IMG/VR virus record: IMGVR_UViG_3300019776_000050
Location: 1 to 24,330 of that record
Origin: a virus
Length of the DNA stretch: 24,330 nt
Reading direction: 5' to 3' (one strand)
The notes beneath the pieces were generated by a model. That model saw only the letters and a program-made list of their open reading frames with translations, was not told where the DNA came from and did no database searches. Numbering within the stretch: position 1 is the first letter of the stretch; every line of letters starts with the position of its first letter. The position numbers and the translations under genes are program-made. Positions 15,740 through 23,130 of this stretch are shown piece by piece.

Positions 15740-16914
15740 TGGCACTAACACCTGAACAACAAGCATTGGACTTTAATCCTGAATTACAGGATGTAACTCG
15801 CCAAAGAAAACTAGCAGATTTGCTTACTGCTAAAGGTTTAGAACAGCCACAAGGTCAAATGATTAGTGGTTACTATGTTGCGCCTAGTTGGACTCAGCAA
15901 ATGAATCCATTAGCTAATATGCTTGCTGGTGGTGCTATGTCTAGTCGTGCAGATACTCAAGAAGCTAAATTAGCGGAAGCATTGCGTGGCGAAAAAGCAC
16001 AAGCACTAAGCACATTCCAAGAGTTAATGTCTAAACCTGAAACTCGCCCACAGGCAATGAAATACGCTGCTTCTAATCGCTTCTTACAGCCTGTCGTGCA
16101 AGAAATGATGAAGCCGCAAAAACTTGGCGAAGGCGAAAATCTCGTTATGCCTAGCATGAATGGTGGCGAGCCAATTAATTTAGGTGCTGGTGGCGCTAAA
16201 TATCACGCTCCAATTAGCATTGATACAGGTAATTCAACTATTTTGCTAGACCCAATTACTAAACAAAAAATTGGAGAATATGCGAAAGCTCATCAACCTG
16301 TAGCTGGTCAAGTATTAGAAACTGCTAATGGCCCTATGTTGGTTAATACTAGAACAGGTCAAGCAACTCCTGTAATGAGTGCAAATGGTCAGCCTATTGC
16401 GCCTAAATTAACCCCAGAGCAAAATAAAGACATTACCTCTATTAATCAGCAATATTCAACTATTGACGGTGCATTAAAAGCGGTTAAAGACACTCCAAGT
16501 GCATTTAGTTTTAGTCGTGGTGCTGCTCAAAACTTGCCTGCTGGTGAAAGCCTTGCTGGAAGATTGGATAAACCTGCTGAAGCACAAGCAAGAGCTTATG
16601 TATTTAATAATGTTTCTGCTGTCATTAAAGAAAGGGCTGGAACTGCACAAAGTCCAGCAGAATTGCAACGCATTAATTCATTTATGCCTGCAGTTACAGA
16701 CAATGCACAGCAAATTGAAAACAAATTAAATGGCTTTAAAACTTATTTAAAAGATTTGGAAAAAGGCACTCGTGTAAACCCTAATATGCCTATGCAAACA
16801 GAAGCACCAAAAGCACCACAAGCACCTGTTCAAAGAGCATTTATGGGAACTGAACCAATTGTTGTTAAAGATGGCAAATGGGTTTATGAAAAAACAGGAA
16901 AGGCTGTTGAATAA
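15739..16914 (+). CDS. Putative internal virion / ejection protein
   Basis: A 391-residue protein whose ATG overlaps the preceding stop (TAATG). The N-terminal third has helical segments (TPEQQALDFNPELQDVTRQR, then AKLAEALRGEKAQALSTFQE). The central third is strand-rich, with IDTGNSTILLDPITKQKIGE and ETANGPMLVNTRTGQATPVM, a pattern seen in phage tail and internal proteins. Residues ~245-345 are a helical domain (AEAQARAYVFNNVSAVIKER, then ENKLNGFKTYLKDL). A Pro/Ala-rich linker follows, and the protein ends with the short strand pair IVVKDGKWVYEKTG. No signal peptide, membrane segment or catalytic motif is evident. Context makes it part of the ejection set. An alternative is a tail accessory protein. 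Confidence 0.55.
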   Translation: MALTPEQQALDFNPELQDVTRQRKLADLLTAKGLEQPQGQMISGYYVAPSWTQQMNPLANMLAGGAMSSRADTQEAKLAEALRGEKAQALSTFQELMSKPETRPQAMKYAASNRFLQPVVQEMMKPQKLGEGENLVMPSMNGGEPINLGAGGAKYHAPISIDTGNSTILLDPITKQKIGEYAKAHQPVAGQVLETANGPMLVNTRTGQATPVMSANGQPIAPKLTPEQNKDITSINQQYSTIDGALKAVKDTPSAFSFSRGAAQNLPAGESLAGRLDKPAEAQARAYVFNNVSAVIKERAGTAQSPAELQRINSFMPAVTDNAQQIENKLNGFKTYLKDLEKGTRVNPNMPMQTEAPKAPQAPVQRAFMGTEPIVVKDGKWVYEKTGKAVE

Positions 16915-18461
16915 TGGCTGATATTGCATTACCTGCAGGTGCTACATTAGAACCTTTAGAGCTACCTAAAGGCGCTAGTTTACAGCCTGTTGAAAAAAAT
17001 GAATTAACTTGGGAAAACCTTAAAAAGGGCGTTTCCAATGTTGTGCCATCTTTATTGCTTGGCGCAGCAAAACCTTTTTACGGTTTAAATCAAGCCGCTT
17101 GGCAACTTGCTGGTAAAGCGTTTCCTTCTGTAGCCAATATGGGTGATTACCCTGTAGAAATGCTTAATAAGCGTCAAGCCGCATTAAACGCTGAGGCTGG
17201 CCCTGTTGTTTCTAAATTTACTACCGAACCTGCATCTTTGGTTGGCGAAAATGTGTTGCCAATGACCGCCATGAATAAGATTGGTGCAATACCTAGTTTT
17301 ACTAAAAATCTTGGTATTGGCGGTGCTTTAGGTTTTGCAACACCAGAAAAAACAGGATTAACACCTGAACAATTTGCAGAAGAAAAATCTAAGTCTGTTG
17401 CTGGTGGCGCATTATTAAATGCTGTTCCTGATGTTGCTAATGCAGGTGGCAAACTAATGGGTTCTTTGCTTAGAAAAGAAGCTGGTTTGGCTACTGGTGC
17501 TGGTGAAGAAGCGTTTAAGCAAGCATATAAAGCAGGCAAAGAAGGCAATGAAACATTTATTGCTAATATGCGTGGCACAGTTCCAATGGAAAATGTGCTT
17601 AACGATGCTAAAGCCAATTTAGCTGTATTAAAACAAGAAAAAAATGCTGCTTATCGTTCAGGAATGGAAGATATTTCTAAAGATAAATCCATTCTTAGTT
17701 TTGATGCAATTGATAATGCATTAAAAAAAGCTAAAGATATTGGTTCATTTAAAGGCGAAACAACAAATCCTAATGCAATCAAGGCTTTACAAGATATTAA
17801 AAAATCTGTGAACCGTTGGAAATTTTTAGATGCCAATGAGTTTCATACACCAGAAGGCGTTGATGCTTTAAAGCAAAGAATTGGCGCAATTCTTGAGGAT
17901 ATTCCATACGGAACTAAAGCTAGAACTGTGGCTGAAAATATCTATCATTCCGTTAAATCAACAATTGCTGAACAAGCGCCTGTTTATAACAATGTAATGA
18001 AAGATTACAGCGAAAAAGCAGACCTTGTTAATGAAATTCAAAAGTCCTTAAGTCTTGGAAATAAATCATCTGTTGCTCAAGGATTAAATAAATTGCAATC
18101 TTTGATGCGAAACAATGTAAATACTAATTACGGTTATCGTCAAGAATTAGCTAATGCTTTAATGGAAAAAGGCGGCAAAGATTTAATGCCTGCATTGGCT
18201 GGTCAAGCGCTTTCTTCTTGGACTCCAAGAGGATTAGTTGGACAAGGATTAGACGCTGGTGCTGCATTAACATTATTAGGTGGCGTAACACATTTGCCAG
18301 GCACGGTTGCAACTATGGCTACTACTAGCCCTCGATTAATGGGTGAAACAGCTTACAAAGCAGGTCAAATTGCCGCAAAAACACCTAAAATGACAGACGA
18401 ACAAAAACAATTAGCAAGATTATTAATGCTAAGAAGCGCACAAGGAGTTGGAAATGAGTAG
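16914..18461 (+). CDS. Putative DNA ejection protein, large
   Basis: A 515-residue protein starting at a TAATG overlap. The N-terminus has a short repeat (LPAGATLEPLELPKGASLQP) found at the start of phage ejection-type proteins. Residues ~40-180 contain several Gly/Ala amphipathic or hydrophobic stretches (VVPSLLLGAAKPFYGLNQAA; SFTKNLGIGGALGFATPEKT). Residues ~190-430 are a long helical, Lys/Asn-rich domain with KARTVAENIYHSVKSTIAEQ. Residues ~440-475 are hydrophobic (GLDAGAALTLLGGVTHLPGT). It ends in a basic helix, MTDEQKQLARLLMLRSAQG. The layout matches large pilot proteins that insert into the inner membrane during genome delivery. No lytic transglycosylase motif is seen. Its last eight bases overlap the first fibre gene. 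Confidence 0.6.
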   Translation: MADIALPAGATLEPLELPKGASLQPVEKNELTWENLKKGVSNVVPSLLLGAAKPFYGLNQAAWQLAGKAFPSVANMGDYPVEMLNKRQAALNAEAGPVVSKFTTEPASLVGENVLPMTAMNKIGAIPSFTKNLGIGGALGFATPEKTGLTPEQFAEEKSKSVAGGALLNAVPDVANAGGKLMGSLLRKEAGLATGAGEEAFKQAYKAGKEGNETFIANMRGTVPMENVLNDAKANLAVLKQEKNAAYRSGMEDISKDKSILSFDAIDNALKKAKDIGSFKGETTNPNAIKALQDIKKSVNRWKFLDANEFHTPEGVDALKQRIGAILEDIPYGTKARTVAENIYHSVKSTIAEQAPVYNNVMKDYSEKADLVNEIQKSLSLGNKSSVAQGLNKLQSLMRNNVNTNYGYRQELANALMEKGGKDLMPALAGQALSSWTPRGLVGQGLDAGAALTLLGGVTHLPGTVATMATTSPRLMGETAYKAGQIAAKTPKMTDEQKQLARLLMLRSAQGVGNE

Positions 18462-19146
18462 AAACGGAAGCGGTACATATACCCTACCTGCTGGTAATCC
18501 AGTAGTTACAGGCACAACTATATCGTCTACATGGGCTAATAACACCCTTTCAGATATTGCTACTGCGCTTACAGGTTCTTTGGCAGCCGATGGTCAAACA
18601 ACGGCTACAGGCCCATTAAACATGGGTACGCAAAAGATTAATAACTTAGGAACAGGAACTGCACCTACAGACGCTGCTGTTGTATCTCAAGTAACTACTG
18701 CTGTAGCTATTACAGGCGGTACGATTGATGGCACACCGATTGGCGCTACGACCCCTAGCACAGGTAAATTTACTACTTTAACAGCTACTGGCGCTACTAA
18801 TATAACCACTTTGTCAGCTACAGGTGATGTAAGTTTAACAAGCACAGGATTTATATTAATTCCTAGCGGTACGACTGCACAGCGCCCAGTTAGCCCTGCT
18901 AATGGTGAAATTCGCTACAATACAACATTAAACCAGTTTGAAGGCTACGCTAGTGGTGCATGGGGTAGTTTAGGTGGTGGTGCAACAGGTGGTGGTGGTG
19001 ACCAGGTATTTGTAGAAAACGCAAGAGTTGTGACTGCAAACTACACATTGTCTACTAACAAGTCTGCCGAGTCTGTTGGCCCAATTTCGATTAATAGCGG
19101 AGTCGCGGTGACCGTGCCTTCAGGACAAAGATGGGTGGTGTTATGA
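18454..19146 (+). CDS. Tail fibre, virion-proximal part
   Basis: A 230-residue fibre protein. ATG 18454 is preferred over TTG 18448, because AAGGAG lies six bases before it and the family starts MSRNGSGTYTLPAGNPVV. That N-terminus, followed by TTISSTWANNTLSDIATALT, is a widespread virion-attachment module of phage fibres and tailspikes. Then come PLNMGTQKINNLGTGTAPTD (a classic fibre repeat), TTAQRPVSPANGEIRYNTTL with QFEGY and W (a small beta module), and a C-terminal segment ending in VAVTVPSGQRWVVL. It is Gly/Thr-rich and should be trimeric and beta-structured. It overlaps the next gene by four bases (ATGA), suggesting equimolar synthesis with the next two fibre genes. Confidence 0.8.
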   Translation: MSRNGSGTYTLPAGNPVVTGTTISSTWANNTLSDIATALTGSLAADGQTTATGPLNMGTQKINNLGTGTAPTDAAVVSQVTTAVAITGGTIDGTPIGATTPSTGKFTTLTATGATNITTLSATGDVSLTSTGFILIPSGTTAQRPVSPANGEIRYNTTLNQFEGYASGAWGSLGGGATGGGGDQVFVENARVVTANYTLSTNKSAESVGPISINSGVAVTVPSGQRWVVL

Positions 19147-19736
19147 GTTCATTAGTTCTTTCTGGCGATACCAGCGGTACAGTAAGCGTTACTGTTCCTG
19201 CTGTAGCTGGCACTAATACAGTAACTATTCCAGCGGTTACAGGTACTGCGGTTATTTCAGGTCAAAATAGTGCTATTACTGCTGGTACAGTACAGGCTTC
19301 TACTTCAGGCACTTCAATTACATTTTCAAGTATTCCTAGCTGGGTAAAACGCATTACTATTATGTTTAATGGAATGTCATTAAGTGGAACAGCAAATCCA
19401 TTAATTCAAATTGGTGCTGGCTCAACAGATACATCAGGATATATTTCTTCAAGCGGATATATTGGGACTGCTAACACTACAGATGTGTCTAGTAGTACAA
19501 CAGGGTTTATTATTCGCTCTGCTACTGCATCTAATACAGTAAGCGGACATTTGGTTATAACCAATATTAGTGGGAATATTTGGATTTCATCGCATACAGG
19601 AAAAAGTAGCACAACCACTACTTTTTTTGGCGGTGGAGATAAGACATTGTCAGGAACTCTTGATAGAGTCATTGTTACCACCACTAACGGCACAGACACT
19701 TTTGATGCTGGCTCAATCAACATCTTGTACGAATAA
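19143..19736 (+). CDS. Tail fibre, middle protein
   Basis: A 197-residue beta-rich protein. ATG 19143 is chosen over ATG 19131 because it overlaps the previous stop as ATGA and because related phage proteins start with SSLVLSGDTSGTVSV. The N-terminal ~45 residues contain VTVPAVAGTNTVTIPAVTGT, a short repeat linker common in aquatic phage fibre genes. The rest (SWVKRITIMFNGMSLSG, then ANPLIQIG and GYISSSGYIG) is a jelly-roll-like domain of a type found at the tips of virion proteins, ending in FDAGSINILYE. It probably forms a separate trimer or a section of the fibre shaft or tip. No enzymatic residues are visible. Confidence 0.7.
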   Translation: MSSLVLSGDTSGTVSVTVPAVAGTNTVTIPAVTGTAVISGQNSAITAGTVQASTSGTSITFSSIPSWVKRITIMFNGMSLSGTANPLIQIGAGSTDTSGYISSSGYIGTANTTDVSSSTTGFIIRSATASNTVSGHLVITNISGNIWISSHTGKSSTTTTFFGGGDKTLSGTLDRVIVTTTNGTDTFDAGSINILYE

Positions 19737-19745
19737 GGATAAATA

Positions 19746-20864
19746 ATGGCTTACGGAACAGTAAATGCCGATGTAATCGGTACAAGCGTAGCAAACAGCA
19801 ATATAGGTGCTGGTAATGCTTCTTTAATGAAGAACCGCATCATCAATGGTGCAATGGTTATAAGTCAATATAACGGCACAAGTTCAGTAACTCCTACTGC
19901 TACTGCTTATGTAATTGATAGATGGCAAGCTTTAATTAGTCAAGCATCTAAGTTGTCATTTCAGCAAAACGCTGGTTCAGTTGCAACTCCAGTAGGGTTT
20001 AATAATTATTTAGGTGCTACTTCTTTATCTGCTTATACAGTTGGTGCTACTGATTATTTCACTATTACTCAAAAAATAGAAGGCTTTAATACTGCTGATT
20101 TAGGATGGGGAACAGCAAACGCTAAGACTGTTACAGTTTCTTTTCAAGTTTATTCAAGTTTAACAGGCAACTTTGGATTGGTTTTAAGAAACTCAGCAAG
20201 CACTAGATGTTACCCAGTAAGCTATTCAATTCCTGTAGCAAATACATGGACAACTATTTCGATAACTATTGCTGGCGATACAACTGGAACTTGGATTGGT
20301 GCTACTAATGGTATTGGTATAGAACTTGATTTTGGATTAGGAGTGGGTTCTACATATAGCGGAGCGTCAGGAGCATGGAGCGGAACTTCTTATTTAGGAG
20401 TTACAGGCGCAACATCCGTAGTAGGAACAAACGGAGCAACCTTCTACATTACTGGTGTTCAACTAGAAGTAGGAAGTAGTGCTACTGGATTTGAGTATAG
20501 ACACTATCAGCAAGAATTGGCTTTGTGTCAGAGGTATTGCAATGTTTTTGGTGGTGATTCCGCAAATACTCAAATTACAACAACGCAACCAGCGCAAAGC
20601 ACAACTGGCATGGGAAGTAATGCAATATTTTCAGTAGATATGAGAGCAATCCCAACAATGACTTATTCTGCTTTGTCAGATTTTAATATTACTAACAATG
20701 TGGCAGCGATTGTAATAACTGCAATGTCAATATATAGCGCTGGAAGTTCAAAAAAACAAGCAGCCGTACAAGCATCTTGCGCTAGTGGATTAACACAATT
20801 TTATCCATATTATTTAGCGACTGCTAACACAAATGCAAGACTAACTTTTTCTGCGGAGCTATAA
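19746..20864 (+). CDS. Receptor-binding tail fibre tip with carbohydrate-binding-like domain
   Basis: A 372-residue protein preceded by AAGGAT. After a short leader comes KNRIINGAMVISQYNG, the hallmark of a very widespread C-terminal phage fibre domain, followed by YVIDRWQALISQASKLSFQQ, Y-F-T-I-T-Q-K-I-E-G-F-N, KTVTVSFQVYSSLTGNFG and TFYITGVQLEVGSSATGFEY, ending that domain with the conserved R-H-Y-Q-Q-E-L-A-L-C-Q-R-Y. This part has the beta-sandwich pattern of carbohydrate-binding modules. The last ~110 residues are a further beta domain with no recognised relatives, most likely the variable tip that contacts the host surface. It is the distal member of the three-gene fibre set. Receptor unknown; a surface polysaccharide is the natural guess. 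Confidence 0.8.
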   Translation: MAYGTVNADVIGTSVANSNIGAGNASLMKNRIINGAMVISQYNGTSSVTPTATAYVIDRWQALISQASKLSFQQNAGSVATPVGFNNYLGATSLSAYTVGATDYFTITQKIEGFNTADLGWGTANAKTVTVSFQVYSSLTGNFGLVLRNSASTRCYPVSYSIPVANTWTTISITIAGDTTGTWIGATNGIGIELDFGLGVGSTYSGASGAWSGTSYLGVTGATSVVGTNGATFYITGVQLEVGSSATGFEYRHYQQELALCQRYCNVFGGDSANTQITTTQPAQSTTGMGSNAIFSVDMRAIPTMTYSALSDFNITNNVAAIVITAMSIYSAGSSKKQAAVQASCASGLTQFYPYYLATANTNARLTFSAEL

Positions 20865-21035
20865 ATGTATAAACTTGTCCTATCAAATAATTTTCAAGAC
20901 AAAGGACAGCCTTGCTCTGTTATGCGTTTATTTGACAATGCTTGTATTCCTTTTGACCAAAACAATTCTGACTATCAAGCCTACCTAAAATGGCTTGATG
21001 AAGGCAACGAACCACTACCAGCAAACGGAGAATAA
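20865..21035 (+). CDS. Small fibre-associated protein (56 residues)
   Basis: A short gene starting at ATG 20865 directly after the fibre stop TAA (20862-20864) and ending at TAA 21033-21035. The protein begins MYKLVLSN and contains RLFDNACIPFDQNNSDYQAY followed by LKWLDEGNEPLPANG. The pattern I-P-x-D-x-x-N-x-D-Y-x-x-Y-L-x-W-L-x-x-G-N is a well-known small domain found at the end of phage fibre operons, alone or attached to fibre or chaperone-like proteins. Its role is uncertain; a fibre-assembly helper is the usual suggestion. Position immediately behind the receptor-binding gene fits this. Confidence 0.8.
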   Translation: MYKLVLSNNFQDKGQPCSVMRLFDNACIPFDQNNSDYQAYLKWLDEGNEPLPANGE

Positions 21036-21036
21036 A

Positions 21037-21207
21037 ATGCTCATAATTCAATGGTTATTTGACAAATTAGGCTATATGCCTAAGATTTCCGTAGAATCTA
21101 CATGGCCTTTTCCTGCCACACAAAAAGAATATGTAGCTCCTGACTTTGAAAAGCCTAAAAAAGCTACTAAAGTTGCTAAAAAGACAACTGTAAGAAAGAA
21201 GAAATGA
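21037..21207 (+). CDS. Small basic protein before the holin (56 residues)
   Basis: ATG 21037 follows the preceding stop by one base, with GGAG six bases upstream; the longer frame from 20995 overlaps the previous gene and has no such signal. The protein starts with a short amphipathic helix, MLIIQWLFDKLGYMPKI, and ends with a very basic tail K-K-A-T-K-V-A-K-K-T-T-V-R-K-K-K. I do not recognise a family. Similar tiny proteins with a W-L-x-x-K-L-G-Y start precede holins in other phages. It may be membrane- or nucleic-acid-associated. It overlaps the holin ATG by four bases. Confidence 0.6.
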   Translation: MLIIQWLFDKLGYMPKISVESTWPFPATQKEYVAPDFEKPKKATKVAKKTTVRKKK

Positions 21208-21515
21208 TGCCAGAAAAAGACCCCACTTCCTACTCGTTATTGACCTACCTGTGGGTGTTTGGTCTTTCTTCACTAGGCGGTTTTATTAGCTTTATGAATA
21301 AACTTAAAAAAGGTCACGCAAGAGCGTTCAATATTGCTGAATTTATGGGCGAAATTGCTACTTCTGCATTTGCTGGCGTATTGACCTTTTGGATGTGCGA
21401 AAACGCTAATATTTCTCCATTAGTTACCGCAGCATTTGTAGGTGTATCAGGTCACATGGGCAGTCGTGCCATCCTATTATTTGAAGAATGGCTCTCTAAA
21501 AAGTTCCCAGAATGA
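21204..21515 (+). CDS. Holin, LydA-type
   Basis: A 103-residue inner-membrane protein that would form the lethal lesion timing lysis and releasing the endolysin. It shows three hydrophobic segments: ~11-31 (LLTYLWVFGLSSLGGFIS onward), ~48-64 (GEIATSAFAGVLTFWM) and ~70-93 (SPLVTAAFVGVSGHMGSRAI). The order and the motif FNIAEFMGEIATSAF, with G-x-S-G-H-M-G-S-R, match the LydA-type holin family (Phage_holin_3_3). It starts with two consecutive ATG codons (21204 and 21207); the first overlaps the previous TGA. It lies at the head of the lysis cassette, coupled by ATGA to the next gene. Confidence 0.8.
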   Translation: MMPEKDPTSYSLLTYLWVFGLSSLGGFISFMNKLKKGHARAFNIAEFMGEIATSAFAGVLTFWMCENANISPLVTAAFVGVSGHMGSRAILLFEEWLSKKFPE

Positions 21516-22060
21516 TTTATTTAATCTATCTAATACTTGTCCCTATCAGCCTATTAATTACGCTTGTAGCGCTTGTTTTAAACCCCGTATTACCTTTATT
21601 TGCAAGCAATCAAGAGGGTTGGTGTGACAATCACAGTTATTGGAATGTTGGCCCAAGATTACCTAAATGGTTAAATTGGTTTCAAACCCCTGACAATGAT
21701 TTGTATGGTGATGGCACATTTAGAGCAATAAACGGAGCTAGTTATTGGTCAATGGTTAAATGGCTCTATAGAAACCCAGCTTATAGCTTTGCAATCAAGT
21801 ATTTATACACACCATACACAACATCTGTTATTGGCGATAACACTATAAAAGACAACGACCATGCAAAAGAAGGATATTGTTTTATTCGTGCGAATGGGTT
21901 ATTTTTATTCCGTGTTGTTATTCGTATTTTCTCAACTAATCGGTGTTTTTACGCTAATTTCGGTTGGAATATTGCTGGACTTGTTGACCCAAATGTAACT
22001 GCTGGAAGTCCTTGGCAAGCCACATTCGTATTCTCACCACGCATTTCGGGGTTTAGATGA
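21512..22060 (+). CDS. DUF7338-type membrane-anchored phage protein
   Basis: A 182-residue protein of unknown function with an ATGA overlap on each side. Residues 1-30 are a hydrophobic anchor (MIYLIYLILVPISLLITLVA onward). The remainder is Trp/Tyr/Asn-rich: WNVGPRLPKWLNWFQTPDND, then LYGDGTFR, YWSMVKWLYRNPAYSFAIKY and a C-terminal FGWNIAGL. This is a conserved family that I associate with the DUF7338 label, commonly found near lysis or fibre genes of phages of Gram-negative bacteria. Its place between holin and spanins suggests a membrane or envelope role late in infection, but no activity is known to me. Confidence 0.7.
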   Translation: MIYLIYLILVPISLLITLVALVLNPVLPLFASNQEGWCDNHSYWNVGPRLPKWLNWFQTPDNDLYGDGTFRAINGASYWSMVKWLYRNPAYSFAIKYLYTPYTTSVIGDNTIKDNDHAKEGYCFIRANGLFLFRVVIRIFSTNRCFYANFGWNIAGLVDPNVTAGSPWQATFVFSPRISGFR

Positions 22061-22446
22061 TTAGCTATGCAAGAATCGGAATTCTGGTTGGTATTCTTCT
22101 ATTTGGTGTGCTTTTGGGCTGGAGTTATGAGCATAGCAAATTGGTGGCCTACAAAGCGGAAGTTGAAGCGGTGGCTGAAAAGCAAATCGCAAAAAACGAA
22201 TCTATTAAAAAACAGCAAGAACTTGCTAATAAAGGAATAACTGATGCGTACGAAGCTAAGTTGTCTGCTCTTAAGTCTTATTATGGTGGGTTGCGCCAGC
22301 CCAGTAGCGGTAAATTGCCCAGCATTTCCAACCCCGCCAGCGGAGTTAATGAAAGCACCACCGACCAGTTACTTGCTTGCGCCTATACAACGCAGCAATT
22401 AGTCAGTTTACAAGAATGGATAAACGCTCAAATAGGCATTAAATGA
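22057..22446 (+). CDS. Rz: i-spanin, Rz-like
   Basis: A 129-residue inner-membrane spanin subunit. Residues 6-22 form one N-terminal transmembrane anchor (RIGILVGILLFGVLLGW), followed by a periplasmic Lys/Glu/Ala-rich coiled coil (~23-75) and a polar Ser/Pro region. Rz works with Rz1 to fuse inner and outer membranes at the end of lysis, which is needed only in Gram-negative hosts. The call is confirmed by an Rz1-like lipoprotein gene nested in the +1 frame at 22244-22402. The gene starts in an ATGA overlap with the previous gene and ends in an ATGA overlap with the endolysin. It precedes the endolysin, the reverse of the lambda R-Rz order. Confidence 0.85.
   Translation: MISYARIGILVGILLFGVLLGWSYEHSKLVAYKAEVEAVAEKQIAKNESIKKQQELANKGITDAYEAKLSALKSYYGGLRQPSSGKLPSISNPASGVNESTTDQLLACAYTTQQLVSLQEWINAQIGIK
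22244..22402 (+). CDS. Rz1: o-spanin lipoprotein, Rz1-like, embedded in Rz
   Basis: A 52-residue protein read in the +1 frame wholly inside Rz. ATG 22244 is preceded by AAAGGA at seven bases. The start MRTKLSCLLLSLIMVGC is a typical lipoprotein signal peptide: basic n-region, leucine-rich core and a lipobox M-V-G-C with Cys17 as the lipidated residue. The mature part is short and proline-rich (ASPVAVNCPAFPTPPAEL, then APPTSYLLAP), as in Rz1. It would sit in the inner leaflet of the outer membrane and bind the Rz C-terminus across the periplasm. The position and relative frame equal those of lambda Rz/Rz1. Too short for usual gene-calling cut-offs, and fully overlapped, so it is easily missed. 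Confidence 0.88.
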   Translation: MRTKLSCLLLSLIMVGCASPVAVNCPAFPTPPAELMKAPPTSYLLAPIQRSN

Positions 22447-22961
22447 CAGGTAATTTCAAGAATTGTTTAGAATTGGTATTAAAGTCTGAAGGCGGTTTTG
22501 TTAATCACGAATCAGACCCAGGCGGTATGACCAACCTTGGAATTACCAAAAAATCGTTAGAAGAATGGTTAGGGCATGAAGTTGACGAGAAATTTATGCG
22601 TAAACTAACCCCTGAGATGGCAGCACCTTTATACGAACAGAAATATTGGAGAGCTTGTTATGGTGAAGTATTGCCTAGGGGACTCGACTTTGTTGTATTT
22701 TCCTTTGCCGTTAACGCAGGCCCAGGAAGGTCAGTTAAATTGCTTCAACAAGCTATTGGATGCGTACCTGACGGAGTTATTGGCCCAAGAACAAGAGAAC
22801 TTATTTCAAACAGTAATATTGCAACTCTTATCGTTAAATTCTCAGAAGCTAGGCGAGATTATTACAGAGCATTAAAGACTTTCCCCATCTTTGGGGCTGG
22901 TTGGATAGCACGCACAGACAGGGAAGAAAAAGAAGCAATACAGATGATTAAAAACGGGTAG
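22443..22961 (+). CDS. Endolysin, GH108 N-acetylmuramidase with peptidoglycan-binding C-terminus
   Basis: A 172-residue cell-wall hydrolase that would cleave the glycan strand of peptidoglycan. Residues 9-35 carry the GH108 signature LVLKSEGGFVNHESDPGG followed by T-N-L-G-I-T, with Glu16 of S-E-G-G the predicted catalytic acid. Residues ~66-100 contain YWRACYGEVLPRGLDFVVFS and N-A-G-P-G-R. The C-terminal part (GCVPDGVIGPRTRELI, then FSEARRDYYRAL and FPIFGAGWIARTDRE) is the PG_binding_3 module usual for this family. Length is normal for single-domain phage muramidases. There is no signal peptide or signal-anchor, so export needs the holin. It ends 14 bases inside the oppositely oriented gene at 22948. 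Confidence 0.9.
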   Translation: MTGNFKNCLELVLKSEGGFVNHESDPGGMTNLGITKKSLEEWLGHEVDEKFMRKLTPEMAAPLYEQKYWRACYGEVLPRGLDFVVFSFAVNAGPGRSVKLLQQAIGCVPDGVIGPRTRELISNSNIATLIVKFSEARRDYYRALKTFPIFGAGWIARTDREEKEAIQMIKNG

Positions 22962-23130
22962 CAACCCAAACAACTAATCCTAACGCTACCAATACCCCTA
23001 AAACAGCCCAAAAATGGTCGTATTCGCCTTTTTGAGGCATTTCTAATGCCGTAGCATATTCTGCGTCACGGAACGCCTCAGAAGCCGTTTTATAGCTTTT
23101 ACCTACCATTCCAAAACTTCTTGTACTCAT
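22948..23130 (-). CDS. Small single-TM protein downstream of the methyltransferase
   Basis: A 60-residue protein. The N-terminal ~40 residues are polar (MSTRSFGMVGKSYKTASEAF, then RDAEYATALEMPQKGEYDHF); residues ~41-58 form one transmembrane helix (WAVLGVLVALGLVVWVAT), followed by R-F at the end. A cytoplasmic N-terminus with a C-terminal tail anchor is likely. The ATG overlaps the methyltransferase stop as ATGA and has GGGGGAG upstream. It converges on the endolysin gene with a 14-base overlap. I do not recognise the family. Coupling to the methyltransferase suggests a shared process, perhaps membrane recruitment, but this is inference. Confidence 0.65.
   Translation of the reverse strand: MSTRSFGMVGKSYKTASEAFRDAEYATALEMPQKGEYDHFWAVLGVLVALGLVVWVATRF
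22951..22968 (-). terminator. Possible weak terminator inside the end of the leftward operon
   Basis: Read leftward, GGGT and ACCC pair around TGCT (plus one T-G pair) and are followed by G and TTTTT. The T-run is formed by the last codons and stop of the 60-residue gene. The stem has only four to five pairs, so termination efficiency would be low. Confidence 0.3.

Noticed and set aside
17174-17617. 147-residue leftward open frame inside the large ejection gene
   Set aside because: Shadow of a long coding frame with consistent codon use; no ribosome-binding site and no recognisable motif.
19406-19723. 105-residue leftward frame in the middle fibre gene
   Set aside because: Val/Pro/Leu-rich antisense reading of Thr/Gly codons; no start signal.
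18454-20864. Diversity-generating retroelement acting on the fibre tip
   Set aside because: No reverse transcriptase and no template/variable repeat pair noticed in the window; cannot be excluded outside it.
21204-21212. Dual-start holin control as in lambda S, because of consecutive ATG codons
   Set aside because: The two products would differ by one Met only, with no added charge, so the lambda S107/S105 mechanism does not apply.
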